Assembly: GCF_000739015.1 (NCBI RefSeq) | Contig: NZ_JPUG01000024.1 | Coordinates: 1-32,462, forward strand | From: Microvirga sp. BSC39 | Lineage (GTDB): Bacteria > Pseudomonadota > Alphaproteobacteria > Rhizobiales > Beijerinckiaceae | Length of the DNA stretch: 32,462 nt | Reading direction: 5' to 3' | Shown: positions 25,062 through 32,462 of the stretch, one piece after another | Numbering within the stretch: the first letter of the stretch is position 1 | Layout of the letters: every line of letters starts with the position of its first letter | Notes under the pieces: generated by a model | Databases searched by the model: none | The model's input: only the letters and a program-made list of their open reading frames with translations | Told to the model about the DNA's origin: nothing | Program-made: the position numbers and the translations under genes

Positions 25062-25310
25062 GTGACATTCAGCGCTCTCGATGGTCGGCTCTGGTACCTT
25101 GCTCTTGCCTTTGGGGGGTTGTCCGTTGTTGCCAATACAATCGCATGGCACTCATGAAGGCAGTTCCAAGACGCCCTGAAGACGCCCCTTACTTCCGATA
25201 ACGGTGATGTGCTCTACTCAAGGGAATGGGACTTCAGATATTGGCTGAGGATTGGGCAGGTGACGGCAGGGCTCTCGATCCTCTTCTCTGTCCTCTGGCT
25301 CATCGCTTAG
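25062..25310 (+). pseudogene. Small two-helix membrane protein interrupted by TGA
   Basis: GTG at 25062 follows GGAG by 5 nt. The frame reads MTFSALDGRLWYLALAFGGL SVVANTIAWHS, then TGA (25155-25157), then RQFQDALKTPLTSDNGDVLY SREWDFRYWLRIGQVTAGLS ILFSVLWLIA and TAG at 25308-25310. One hydrophobic helix lies on each side of a polar middle, so the 82-residue reading without the stop makes sense as a membrane protein. TGA is one C-to-T step from CGA. No family is recognised. Confidence 0.55.
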
Positions 25311-25655
25311 GGTCTCTGCCGGTCAATTGCTTCCTGTCTGGGCTCTGGCTCGATGGCTGATTGCCTCATGATCAAGACCTGATCGTTTGCCACACTTCCA
25401 GGAGCCCAGATCTCTGTCCTTTACGGCTTTCAACAGGAAGATGATCAGGTTGAACGCGCGAAGGTCGTTGGCTGAGTGACAACGGCTTTCCCTAAGCTCA
25501 TCTAGGGCACAACCGCTAAGCAGCACAGTTGCTGGCCCACTCCCCGCCCAAGAACGAGTACAGAGGGGTAACGTCGGCACACCGTGCTTACCACAGGCTT
25601 TCAGATGTTGTGGTCTGACATAATCATGGTCCGTCTCCAACTATCGTCAAGGCTT
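25311..25655. other. Stretch without a supported gene
   Basis: A minus-strand open frame (25323-25640) exists but has no ribosome-binding site, recognisable motif or protein-like composition. I see no repeat or hairpin of note. Confidence 0.3.
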
Positions 25656-26468
25656 TTACCGCCAGTTGACTGCGAAGACTTTGACGGGATGTGGGAAGCC
25701 CTTGAGTGTGCGACATCCGAGTTCCACAAGCTCAAACCGGCCCAGCACTAAGTGACGAACAGTGTCCGACACAACGATGGTATCAGGTTCTGCAACCTGG
25801 CAGAGGCGAGAGGCCATCTGAACCGTAGACCCAAATAGATCATTGCTGTCCGTGATCGGCTCGCCGGCATCTAGGCCGATCCGAACCCGCAGCTTTTCCT
25901 TGCTCGCGAGATTGAAGGCATCAAATGCCTGTTGGATGGCGCGGGTGCAGTCTACTGCCGCCGCCACCTCGTCAAAGGACGCCATGATCCCGTCGCCTGT
26001 GTGCTTAACTTCGCGCCCTCCTTTATCCTTGAGAGCGCGGCGGACCAGAGCATCGTGAGCTCGCACCATCTCAACGCTTCTAAGATCGCCAAGCCTTGCG
26101 GTCATTGCGGTGGAATCGACGATATCTGTGAACATGATTGTACGCAGAGCCGGGTCAATCGCAGTGTGGGATAGGCCATCCTTCGGTGCGGGATCGGAGA
26201 CCCGGCCCAGGAAAGCCTCAACGGCTGAAAGATCGACCTCAATGACATCTTTGGCTATATCGCCATGGGCCTCGTCATGTACCCGCATAGCCGTCTGGAT
26301 ATCAGGAGCGTCAATCAGACAAAATCCAGTCCCTCGTGCCTCATCAAACCAGTACGTCAGAAAGTGGACTCCATATCCTTCCTGCACCTCCAGGTCCTTG
26401 CGATGGGCCTCGGCGATGTCAACAGCAGTCATTCCTCTAAGGTCATGTCGGTCCAGGTATATGGGCAT
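25656..26468 (-). CDS. DUF4242-class III cyclase fusion, 270 aa
   Basis: ATG at 26468 has GGAGG 5 nt upstream; the 32 extra codons to 26564 are unlikely. Residues 1-85 (MPIYLDRHDLRGMTAVDIAE, VHFLTYWFDEARGTGFCLID AP, VHDEAHG) match the DUF4242 / SCO4226 nickel-binding ferredoxin-like family. The cyclase domain (about 105-265) follows with D115 (FTDIVDSTAMT), K155 and D159 (VKHTGDG), D210 (NDLFGSTVQMASRL) and R221. The conserved Asn before that Arg is Gln217, so catalytic efficiency may be changed. It is soluble, with no membrane segment. A DUF4242 front end suggests metal or small-ligand control of cyclic nucleotide production (inference). Divergent from the IS6 remnant. Confidence 0.86.
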   Translation of the reverse strand: MPIYLDRHDLRGMTAVDIAEAHRKDLEVQEGYGVHFLTYWFDEARGTGFCLIDAPDIQTAMRVHDEAHGDIAKDVIEVDLSAVEAFLGRVSDPAPKDGLSHTAIDPALRTIMFTDIVDSTAMTARLGDLRSVEMVRAHDALVRRALKDKGGREVKHTGDGIMASFDEVAAAVDCTRAIQQAFDAFNLASKEKLRVRIGLDAGEPITDSNDLFGSTVQMASRLCQVAEPDTIVVSDTVRHLVLGRFELVELGCRTLKGFPHPVKVFAVNWR

Positions 26469-26562
26469 CACTGCCTCCGTGCTCCGGCTTGAGCATATAC
26501 CTTCAGGCGGCCTTGTCACGAATAAGCTGATGAGTTCGGCCGAGGCGGGGTAGAGTAGGGGC

Positions 26563-26934
26563 ATGCAGCCCCACTGCTATGCAGGACATCAATTCCCGCC
26601 CGACATCATCCGCCATGCGGTCTGGCTTTACCTCCGGTTCACGCGTCGCTAACGGGACGTCGAGGAACTCCTAGCCGAGTGAGGCCTTGAGGTCTCACTC
26701 GGAACAGTTAGACGATGGATCCTAAAGTTCAGGCCTGCCTTTGCCGGAAACTTCCGTCGGCGGCGACCCAGCGAGCAGTGGCATCTGGATGGGATCGAGG
26801 TCTCCATACAGGGCAGGCGCATGGACCTGTGGCGGGCTGTCGATCATGAGCGCGAGATCCTGGATATCTCCGTCCAACTTAAGCGGGACAAAGTCGAAGC
26901 CCTGAAGCTCATGGGCAAACTGCTCAAGAAGGGG
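26563..26934 (+). pseudogene. IS6-family transposase remnant
   Basis: From ATG 26563 one frame reads MQPHCYAGHQFPPDIIRHAV WLYLRFTRR, TAA (26650-26652), RDVEELLAE, TGA (26680-26682), GLEVSLGTVRRWILKFRPAF, RRRRPSEQWHLDGIEVSIQG then RMDLWRAVDHEREILDISVQ LKRDKVEALKLMGKLLKKG. This is the zinc-finger/HTH region and the start of the DDE catalytic domain of IS6/IS26-like transposases; WHLDG holds the first Asp. Homology stops at about 26934 and the remaining DDE residues are missing. Two stops and truncation make it dead. Only 95 bp separate it from the divergent DUF4242 cyclase. Confidence 0.82.
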
Positions 26935-27272
26935 TCAGCGCAAGATCTGTCCCTAATTGTACGCCGGTATCATAAACCATGTGTAGACGCCCCTGATGAC
27001 GCAAGATCGGTAGCGCCAATGCTTGACGAATTCGCCACAAGAGAGCGACCCGCACAGCCCTGCTTCTGGTCGTCCCTCTGAACGCTGTTTCTCTGACTCC
27101 TGCTGTGAAGGACCTATGGGCCGGCCGAGCTGGCCGGATGCCAGTCTGTGACGTTGCCCCATAAGCGTGGCGTCACTTAACATAGGACATCCATGAGCCG
27201 CTGGAGTATGCTGAGAATGGGTTGGATTTCAGCAACCCGCGAGCGTGGCAAGACGCACAGACTGGTAGTCAC
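26935..27272. other. Stretch after the IS6 remnant, no supported gene
   Basis: The IS6 frame stays open to 27081 but no longer resembles transposase, and the minus-strand frame (26953-27183) is unconvincing. The 3' end should include the leader of the cyclase at 27273. Confidence 0.3.
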
Positions 27273-29147
27273 ATGGGCAATCCCATCGTGCGCAGACGGT
27301 TGGCCGCCATCCTCGCAGCAGATGTAGTGACCTATAGCCGCCTGATGGACCTGGATGAAACAGGCACTCATGCGGCATGGAAGTCGCATCGCGGCGAACT
27401 GATCGACGCCACCATCACCGGCCATGAGGGCCGGACCGTCAAGCTTATCGGCGACGGCTTTCTGGCGGAGTTCCCGAGCGTTGTGAATGCTGTCGCTTGC
27501 GCGGCTGCGATCCAACACGGGATGCGGGAGCGCAATGCCGGCTTGCCGCGAGATCGCCGGATGGAGCTTCGCATCGGCATCAACCTTGGTGATGTGATCG
27601 TCGAGGGTGACGACATCTACGGCGACGGCGTCAATGTAGCGGCACGGCTTGAAAGCATTGCTGAGCCTGGAGGGATCGTGGTTTCTGGGGCCGTTCGGGA
27701 TAACGTCGGCAATCGGCTCGACCTGCGATTTGAAGATATCGGCGAGCAAAGACTCAAGAACATCGACAGGCCAGTGCGCGCCTACACTGTACTGCTCGAT
27801 ATTTCTCCCGCGCTCACGACAGTCCGTTCAGAGGCAGGCTCACAGAAAACCTGGCTAGTTGAGAAGCCATCGATCGTGGTCCTGCCCTTCAACAACATGA
27901 GCGGTGATCCCGAGCAGGAATATTTTGGCGATGGGATCACCGAGGACCTTATCACTGACCTGTCGAAGATCTCCAGCCTGTTCGTTGTCGCCCGCAACAC
28001 GTCCTTTACCTACAAGGGCAAACCCGTAAAGGCGCAGCAGGTGAGCCAGGACCTCAGGGTCACCTTCATCCTGGAAGGAAGTGTTCGTAAAGTCGGCTCG
28101 CGTGTGCGCGTCTCCGCACAGCTCGTTGATGGCAGAGATGGCGGTCACCTCTGGGCTGATCGTTACGACCGTGATCTCACCGACATTTTTACCATCCAAG
28201 ACGAGATCACCCATTCGATTATTGACCAGCTGAGGATCAAGCTGCTGCCGGAGGAGAAGGCGATCATCAGTCGGGTGCCGACTGAGAACATGGAGGCCTA
28301 TGGTTACTACCTGAGAGGCCGACAGTTCCTGCACCGGCATTCAAGGTCATACTACGTTCTCGCAAAGCGCATGTTCACCAAGGCGATCGAGCTCGATCCG
28401 CTGTATGCGCGGGCGTATGCCGGATTGGCAGACTGCGACTCCTTCCTCTTTCTACACTATAACGCCGATGTATCGACCGACAGTATTCTAGCAGCGAGCG
28501 CCAAGGCGCTGGACCTGGAAGCTGGCCTTGCTGAAGCGCATGCATCACGTGGTTTGGCGCTCTCGTTGCGGGAGCGGTATACAGAAGCAGTGGCAGAGTT
28601 CGATCAGGCAATTGCATTCGACCCCAACCTGTTTGAAGCGCATTACTTCTACGCTCGCGCGTGTTTTGCTCAAGGAAAGCTTGAGGAAGCGGCCCAGCTT
28701 TTTAAGCGTGCGGCAGAGCTCAAGCCCGACGATTATCAGGCTTTGCTCGTGCTCACCGGGATCTACAGATCCCTCGGGCGTGAGCAGGAAATGCAGGCGG
28801 CGGCGCGAGAAGGTGTTGCGTGCGCCGAGCGCGAGCTCCTGCTGCATCCGGAAAACCCCAGACCGGCCTATTTGGGAGCTGTAGGACTGGCAGTCCTTGG
28901 CGAGCTTGATCGAGCTAAAGAGTGGGCGGAGCGCGCTCTGGTTGTCGATCCTGATGACGGCCTGACGAAGTACAATGTATCCTGCGTCTGCTCTCTTGTG
29001 GGTGAGCATGAACGAGCGATCGACTTGCTGGTAGAACTCCTCCCAAACGCCACTCAGGAAAGAAAGAGCTGGGTGAAACACGACTCGGATCTCGATCCGA
29101 TCCGCCGCCATCCACGCTTCCCGGAAGTCCTTGAACTTCTTACCTAG
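27273..29147 (+). CDS. Soluble class III cyclase with TolB-like and TPR regions, 624 aa
   Basis: ATG at 27273 gives the usual start MGNPIVRRRLAAILAADVVT; a TTG at 27222 would add 17 residues. The cyclase domain (about 6-180) is complete: D17, K57 and D61 (VKLIGDGFLAEF), D114, N121 and R125 (GDGVNVAARLE). A TolB-like region (about 205-335: SIVVLPFNNMSGDPEQEYFG, EGSVRKVGSRVRVSAQLVDG) and several TPRs (about 365-600: AKRMFTKAIELDPLYARAYA, AVAEFDQAIAFDPNLFEAHY) follow. No membrane helix is apparent, in contrast to the gene at 2216. The three TolB/TPR cyclases here are clearly different proteins, so not recent duplicates. A small hairpin follows the stop. Confidence 0.9.
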   Translation: MGNPIVRRRLAAILAADVVTYSRLMDLDETGTHAAWKSHRGELIDATITGHEGRTVKLIGDGFLAEFPSVVNAVACAAAIQHGMRERNAGLPRDRRMELRIGINLGDVIVEGDDIYGDGVNVAARLESIAEPGGIVVSGAVRDNVGNRLDLRFEDIGEQRLKNIDRPVRAYTVLLDISPALTTVRSEAGSQKTWLVEKPSIVVLPFNNMSGDPEQEYFGDGITEDLITDLSKISSLFVVARNTSFTYKGKPVKAQQVSQDLRVTFILEGSVRKVGSRVRVSAQLVDGRDGGHLWADRYDRDLTDIFTIQDEITHSIIDQLRIKLLPEEKAIISRVPTENMEAYGYYLRGRQFLHRHSRSYYVLAKRMFTKAIELDPLYARAYAGLADCDSFLFLHYNADVSTDSILAASAKALDLEAGLAEAHASRGLALSLRERYTEAVAEFDQAIAFDPNLFEAHYFYARACFAQGKLEEAAQLFKRAAELKPDDYQALLVLTGIYRSLGREQEMQAAAREGVACAERELLLHPENPRPAYLGAVGLAVLGELDRAKEWAERALVVDPDDGLTKYNVSCVCSLVGEHERAIDLLVELLPNATQERKSWVKHDSDLDPIRRHPRFPEVLELLT

Positions 29148-29160
29148 ACGATGCTGATCG

Positions 29161-29175
29161 GAACACAGGGTGTTC
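29161..29175 (+). terminator. GAACAC-AGG-GTGTTC hairpin after the cyclase
   Basis: A perfect 6-bp stem with a 3-nt loop, 14 nt past the stop codon at 29147, without a T run. Weak candidate for transcription termination. Confidence 0.3.
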
Positions 29176-29303
29176 TGCTACGTCGAGGGCTATAAGCCTG
29201 TGCTCGCCTAGTCATCCCCCTAGAGCACCGGACTGGAAATCCGACTCTCAGGGTTTTGGCCTGGTGCGATCTGTGATTCACTCTGTGGAACGGGAGGTGG
29301 ATC

Positions 29304-30135
29304 ATGGGTCACTGCTATTCTCTCGATCTTCGGGTGCGCGTCGCCGACTTTGTCGAGGCGGGCCATTCCTGCCGGGCGGCCGCCGAGCACTTTGACGTCA
29401 GCGAGAGTTTCGCCATCAAGCTCGTGCGGCGAACGCGGGACACCGGCTCGCCGGCACCGGCCCGGCAAGGCCGTCCGCCGGGCGGCGGCAAGCTGGTGCC
29501 CTATGAGGCTTTCCTGATCCAGACCGTCGAGGCGACGCCTGCCATCACCATGCCTGAACTCGCCGCACGGCTGCTGGAGCAGCATGGAGTGGTGGCGGCT
29601 CCCGCAATGCTCTCGCGCTTCCTGTGCCGGCGTGGCTTCAGCTATAAAAAAAGCCCTGATGGCGGCGGAGTGCGCACGCGCCGACGTGCGGGATGAGCGC
29701 CGGGTCTGGCATACCCAGCGTCAGCCCTGCATGCGCCAGGAGCCGTACCGGCTGGTGTTTCTCGATGAGACGTACGTCAACACCAAGATGACCCGCCTGC
29801 ACGGCCGCTCGCGCAAGGGCCAGCGGCTGCGCATGAGCGCTCCCTTTGGACACTGGACAACCCACACTTTTATCGCAGGGCTGCGGTGCAGCGAGTTGAG
29901 CGCCCCGTGGGTGATCGATGGTCCGATTACCCGCTTGGCGTTCGAGGCCTACGTCGAGACCCAACTCGCGCCGACGCTGCAGAAAGGCGACGTGGTGATC
30001 CTCGACAACCTCGCGGTTCACAAGAGCGAGAAAGCCGCGCAGTGCCTGAAGCAACGCGGCGCCTGGTTCCTGTTTCTGCCTCCGTACAGTCCAGACATGA
30101 ACCCGATTGAGATCGGACCAACGTGGAACCGCTGA
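29304..30135 (+). CDS. IS630-family transposase, frameshifted at an A7 run and truncated at its C-terminus
   Basis: ATG at 29304 has GGGAGG 6 nt upstream. Frame 1 (to 29696) gives the helix-turn-helix: [40 protein letters not shown]. At A7 (29646-29652) the sense passes to the +1 frame: [20 protein letters not shown], then the DDE domain: [11 protein letters not shown] (first Asp), [14 protein letters not shown] (second Asp) and [12 protein letters not shown] (Glu). A +1 slip, or transcripts with six A, joins them, so this may be programmed slippage as in many IS630 elements, or a one-base insertion. After NPIE (about 30112) the normal C-terminal 60 or so residues are replaced by IGPTWNR, where the recombinase element begins. 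The left end is probably near the TA at 29221. Confidence 0.8.
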
Positions 30136-30148
30136 ACGTGAGGTTCCA
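30124..30148. repeat. Hairpin at the IS630/recombinase junction, candidate attachment site
   Basis: TGGAACC (30124-30130) and GGTTCCA (30142-30148) flank an 11-nt core containing CTGAACGT (30132-30139). The same 8 bases recur at 32403-32410 right at the end of the recombinase gene. Inverted arms around a short core that is duplicated across the element is what a serine-recombinase attachment site can look like. Confidence 0.4.
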
Positions 30149-30209
30149 TTGACACCACGACTGGGCCATCAGGCGCTGCGCGCCTTGGCCTTATGGGTGG
30201 CCACACGCC

Positions 30210-30395
30210 ATGACCCCGCGAGCGACACCCCTCCACTGGCAGGACCTGCCGCCCGACCGGCGCCGACGCCTGGTGGTGCTGATCGGCAGCCTCATCCGCC
30301 AGTCTCTGGCCGCCGCACAGGAGGCGGATCATGAGCCCGGAACCCGACATCCTCGCTCCGACCCTCTCCGACAAGATCCGGACCCGCCATTGTGA
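30210..30395 (+). CDS. Small ORF preceding the serine recombinase, 61 aa
   Basis: ATG at 30210; the product begins MTPRATPLHWQDLPPDRRRR and continues LVVLIGSLIRQSLAAAQEAD. Short proteins with a WxDLPP-R-R-hydrophobic start are commonly found just upstream of this class of recombinase, so it is probably an accessory gene of the element. Only the first 45 or so residues look protein-like; the last part overlaps the recombinase start in another frame. No distinct ribosome-binding site is visible. Confidence 0.5.
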   Translation: MTPRATPLHWQDLPPDRRRRLVVLIGSLIRQSLAAAQEADHEPGTRHPRSDPLRQDPDPPL

Positions 30396-32406
30396 CCGAC
30401 AGGCGGTCGTCTACGTCCGCCAGTCCACTCTGCGGCAGATCGAGCACAACCGGGAATCCACCCGCCTGCAATATGCCCTGACCGATCGCGCCTGCCAGCT
30501 TGGCTGGCGACCCGAGCAGATCGTGGTCATCGACGATGATCTCGGCCGGTCCGCCGCCTCGGCTCTCGACCGGCCCGGCTTCCAGCGCCTGGTGGCCGAG
30601 GTTGGCTTCGGCCACATCGGTCTGGTGCTCGGCATCGAGGTCTCGCGCCTGGCACGCTCGTGTCGCGACTGGCATCAACTGCTGGAGATGTGCGCCCTGT
30701 TCGACACCCTGATCGGTGATGCCGATGGCATCTACGACCCCAGCCTCTACAACGATCGCCTGCTGCTCGGCCTGAAGGGCACCATGAGCGAGGCAGAGAT
30801 CCACATCCTCAAGGCGCGCATGCTCGAGGGCCGCCGCGCCAAGGCGCAGCGCGGCGAGTTGGTGCTGGGGCTGCCCCGCGGCTACGTGCTCAAGCCATCC
30901 GGCGAGGTTGCGCTCGATCCCGACGAGGAGGTGCAGGAGATCATCGGTCTGGTCTTCGCGCTCTTTGAACGGCGACGCTCGGTCAGCGGTGTGCTGCGCT
31001 ATCTCGTTGACCACGACCTTCGCCTGCCGGATCGCATTCGCCGCGGGCCGCACAAAGGAGAGGTGCACTGGACCCGGCCCAACGGGCAGACGCTGCGCGA
31101 CATGTTGCGCAACCCGCTCTATGCCGGCGCCTATGTCTATGGCCGCCGCACCTATGACGGCCGCCTGCGCCGGCCCGGCCAGCCGCACAGCGGCAAACGC
31201 TTCCTGCGCGATCCAAAGGCCTGGAAGGTTCTGCACCGAGGCATGCGTCCGGCCTACATTGATTGGGACACCTTCGAGCGGAACCAGGAGCAGATGGCCG
31301 CCAATCGCGCCCGCCACACCGGCCTTCCCCGCGGCGGTCCCGCGCTGCTCGGCGGGCTGGTGGCCTGCGGGGTCTGTGGCCGGCGCATGTGCGTCACCTA
31401 CAACGACGATGGCCGGGAGGCGCGGTATTCCTGCAATCAGATGGCGACGACCTACGGCGCGCCCCAGTGCCAGTCGATCAGTGCCCGCCCGGTGGATGAG
31501 CATGTCAGTGCCCTGATGCTGGAAGCGCTCTCGCCGTCGGCGATTGAGGTCAGCCTGCAGGTGGCCGAGGATCTCGAGCTGGAGCGCCAGCAACGACGGC
31601 GGCACTGGAAGCAGCGGCTGGAACGGGCAATCTACGAGGCGGATCTGGCCCGCCGGCGCTATGAGGCGGTCGACCCGTCCAACCGCCTCGTCGCCCGCAC
31701 CCTGGAGCGGGACTGGGAAGCCGCGCTGGCGGCCCACCAGACGCTGGAGAGTGAGCACCAGCGGGTCCTGGCCTGCGAGCCGGAACGGCTGACGCCGGAG
31801 GAACAGGCAGCGGTGCACTGCTTGGCCGAGGACATTCCGGCCCTGTGGAGCGCCGCATCCACAACGGCGCGCGACCGGCAGACGATCGCGCGGACCATGC
31901 TCGAACGCGTGGTAATCCATCTGCAGGGCGCGACCGAGCGGGCGGAGATCGCGTGCCACTGGGCCGGCGGCGTCATCACCCGGCATGCGGTGATCCGTCC
32001 GGTGCGGCGGTTCGAGCAGCTGGCGAACTTCGATCAGCTGCTGGCACGGGCGGTGGAGTTGCGGACGGCCGGTACCACGGCAGAGCAGATTGCTGCCATC
32101 CTGAACGCGGAGGGCTTTCGGCCGGCCAAGCGCAGCGCCTTCAACGCTCCGATGATCCGGCGCCTGCTGCAGCGGCACGGACACGGCACGACCCGGCCGA
32201 TCTGGTCCGGGAAAGTGCCGCGTGCGGATGCTGAGGAAATGACCTTGCAGGAGGTGGCCGACCAACTCGGAACCCACTGGCAGACGGTGTACGGCTGGCT
32301 GCGGCGTGGCACGCTCAAGGGCCGGCTGGCTCAGGTGGGCAAACAACGCATTTGGCTGGTGAAGCTCGCGGATAGCCCCGCAGCTCGCATCAAGCCATCA
32401 GACTGA
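30331..32406 (+). CDS. Large serine recombinase, 691 aa
   Basis: ATG at 30331 has GGAGG 6 nt upstream. The N-terminal resolvase domain (about 24-170) has the nucleophile Ser32 in VVYVRQSTLRQIEHNRESTR and also VIDDDLGRSA and GIEVSRLARSCRDWHQLLEM. The recombinase domain (about 190-290, GYVLKPSGEVALDPDEE, TLRDMLRNPLYAGAYVYGRR) is followed by a Cys zinc ribbon (about 345-385, VACGVCGRRMCVTYNDDG, YSCNQ, PQCQS) and a long coiled stretch. The C-terminus (about 635-680, EMTLQEVADQLGTHWQTVYG WLRRG) is an excisionase/MerR-like helix-turn-helix. Intact and probably active; it catalyses site-specific integration or excision through a covalent serine-DNA intermediate. The element appears to have inserted into IS630. 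Confidence 0.93.
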   Translation: MSPEPDILAPTLSDKIRTRHCDRQAVVYVRQSTLRQIEHNRESTRLQYALTDRACQLGWRPEQIVVIDDDLGRSAASALDRPGFQRLVAEVGFGHIGLVLGIEVSRLARSCRDWHQLLEMCALFDTLIGDADGIYDPSLYNDRLLLGLKGTMSEAEIHILKARMLEGRRAKAQRGELVLGLPRGYVLKPSGEVALDPDEEVQEIIGLVFALFERRRSVSGVLRYLVDHDLRLPDRIRRGPHKGEVHWTRPNGQTLRDMLRNPLYAGAYVYGRRTYDGRLRRPGQPHSGKRFLRDPKAWKVLHRGMRPAYIDWDTFERNQEQMAANRARHTGLPRGGPALLGGLVACGVCGRRMCVTYNDDGREARYSCNQMATTYGAPQCQSISARPVDEHVSALMLEALSPSAIEVSLQVAEDLELERQQRRRHWKQRLERAIYEADLARRRYEAVDPSNRLVARTLERDWEAALAAHQTLESEHQRVLACEPERLTPEEQAAVHCLAEDIPALWSAASTTARDRQTIARTMLERVVIHLQGATERAEIACHWAGGVITRHAVIRPVRRFEQLANFDQLLARAVELRTAGTTAEQIAAILNAEGFRPAKRSAFNAPMIRRLLQRHGHGTTRPIWSGKVPRADAEEMTLQEVADQLGTHWQTVYGWLRRGTLKGRLAQVGKQRIWLVKLADSPAARIKPSD

Positions 32407-32438
32407 ACGTCAACAGGAAGCAGTTATTGAGAGGCATT

Positions 32439-32462
32439 ATGGCAAAACGATCGAGCAGGTCT
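32439..32462 (+). CDS. Start of a further gene, cut by the window edge
   Basis: ATG at 32439 follows GAGAGG by 4 nt and reads MAKRSSRS before the window ends. Several IS3-type OrfA transposase proteins begin with similar basic residues, which would fit the mobile context, but eight residues cannot decide. Confidence 0.4.

Noticed and set aside
25155..25157. TGA as selenocysteine codon in the small membrane protein
   Set aside because: No SECIS-like hairpin is evident just downstream, and no redox motif surrounds the position. A CGA-to-TGA change is simpler.
26821..27081. 86-codon ORF as an independent gene
   Set aside because: Its first 38 codons are the continuing frame of the IS6 transposase remnant, with no own ribosome-binding site; the tail has no recognisable content.
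30292..32346. Long minus-strand open frame, 684 codons, antisense to the recombinase
   Set aside because: It is the exact complement of a clearly recognisable serine recombinase, has His/Gln/Arg-rich low-complexity composition and no motif; long antisense frames are common in high-G+C genes.

Overview
The window looks like a piece of an alphaproteobacterial chromosome or large replicon, probably Hyphomicrobiales (Rhizobiales) and Microvirga/Methylobacteriaceae-like. This is inference. It rests on the high G+C codon use, the many class III nucleotide cyclases fused to TolB-like and TPR regions, the expansion of PF04392-type ABC substrate-binding proteins (SBPs) that start MRRR and end DEVIE, and the mix of IS110, IS6, IS630 and large serine recombinase elements. 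No rRNA, tRNA or CRISPR array was recognised.

Layout. 1-1.7 kb: tail of an IS110 transposase, then a minus-strand group of tiny genes, two of them related helix-hairpin-helix-like ORFs (one decayed), behind an AT-rich promoter region. 1.97-6.6 kb: two copies of a dispersed ~100 bp repeat, two TolB/TPR cyclases and a secreted YHS protein. 7.1-8.2 kb: a dead IS110. 8.3-12.8 kb: an amino-acid catabolic block: M20 amidohydrolase, broken HyuC-type hydrolase, diaminopropionate ammonia-lyase and a divergent Lrp regulator. 12.9-24.1 kb: an SBP paralogue array (five intact, two long pseudogenes, two stubs) with no permease or ATPase; inside it sits a dCACHE-HAMP cyclase that appears to be in an operon with one SBP, followed by a GNAT enzyme and a small membrane protein. 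24.2-25.3 kb: a frameshifted ion channel with a zinc-ribbon tail and a small membrane protein interrupted by TGA. 25.6-29.1 kb: two more cyclases flanking an IS6 remnant. 29.2-32.5 kb: IS630 cut short at its 3' end by a serine-recombinase element, then the first codons of another gene.

Two themes stand out. First, sensory capacity is concentrated here: five class III cyclases of four architectures, with substitutions at substrate-binding or catalytic positions, are interleaved with SBPs that lack their own transporter. The 20.6-21.7 kb locus places an SBP directly upstream of a periplasm-sensing cyclase, so a binding-protein-to-cyclic-nucleotide signalling role is a testable inference. Second, decay is heavy: most broken genes carry only one to three lesions, either single-base losses or single premature TAG/TGA codons compatible with C-to-T change. 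This means either recent pseudogenisation or consensus errors in the assembly, and reads would settle which.
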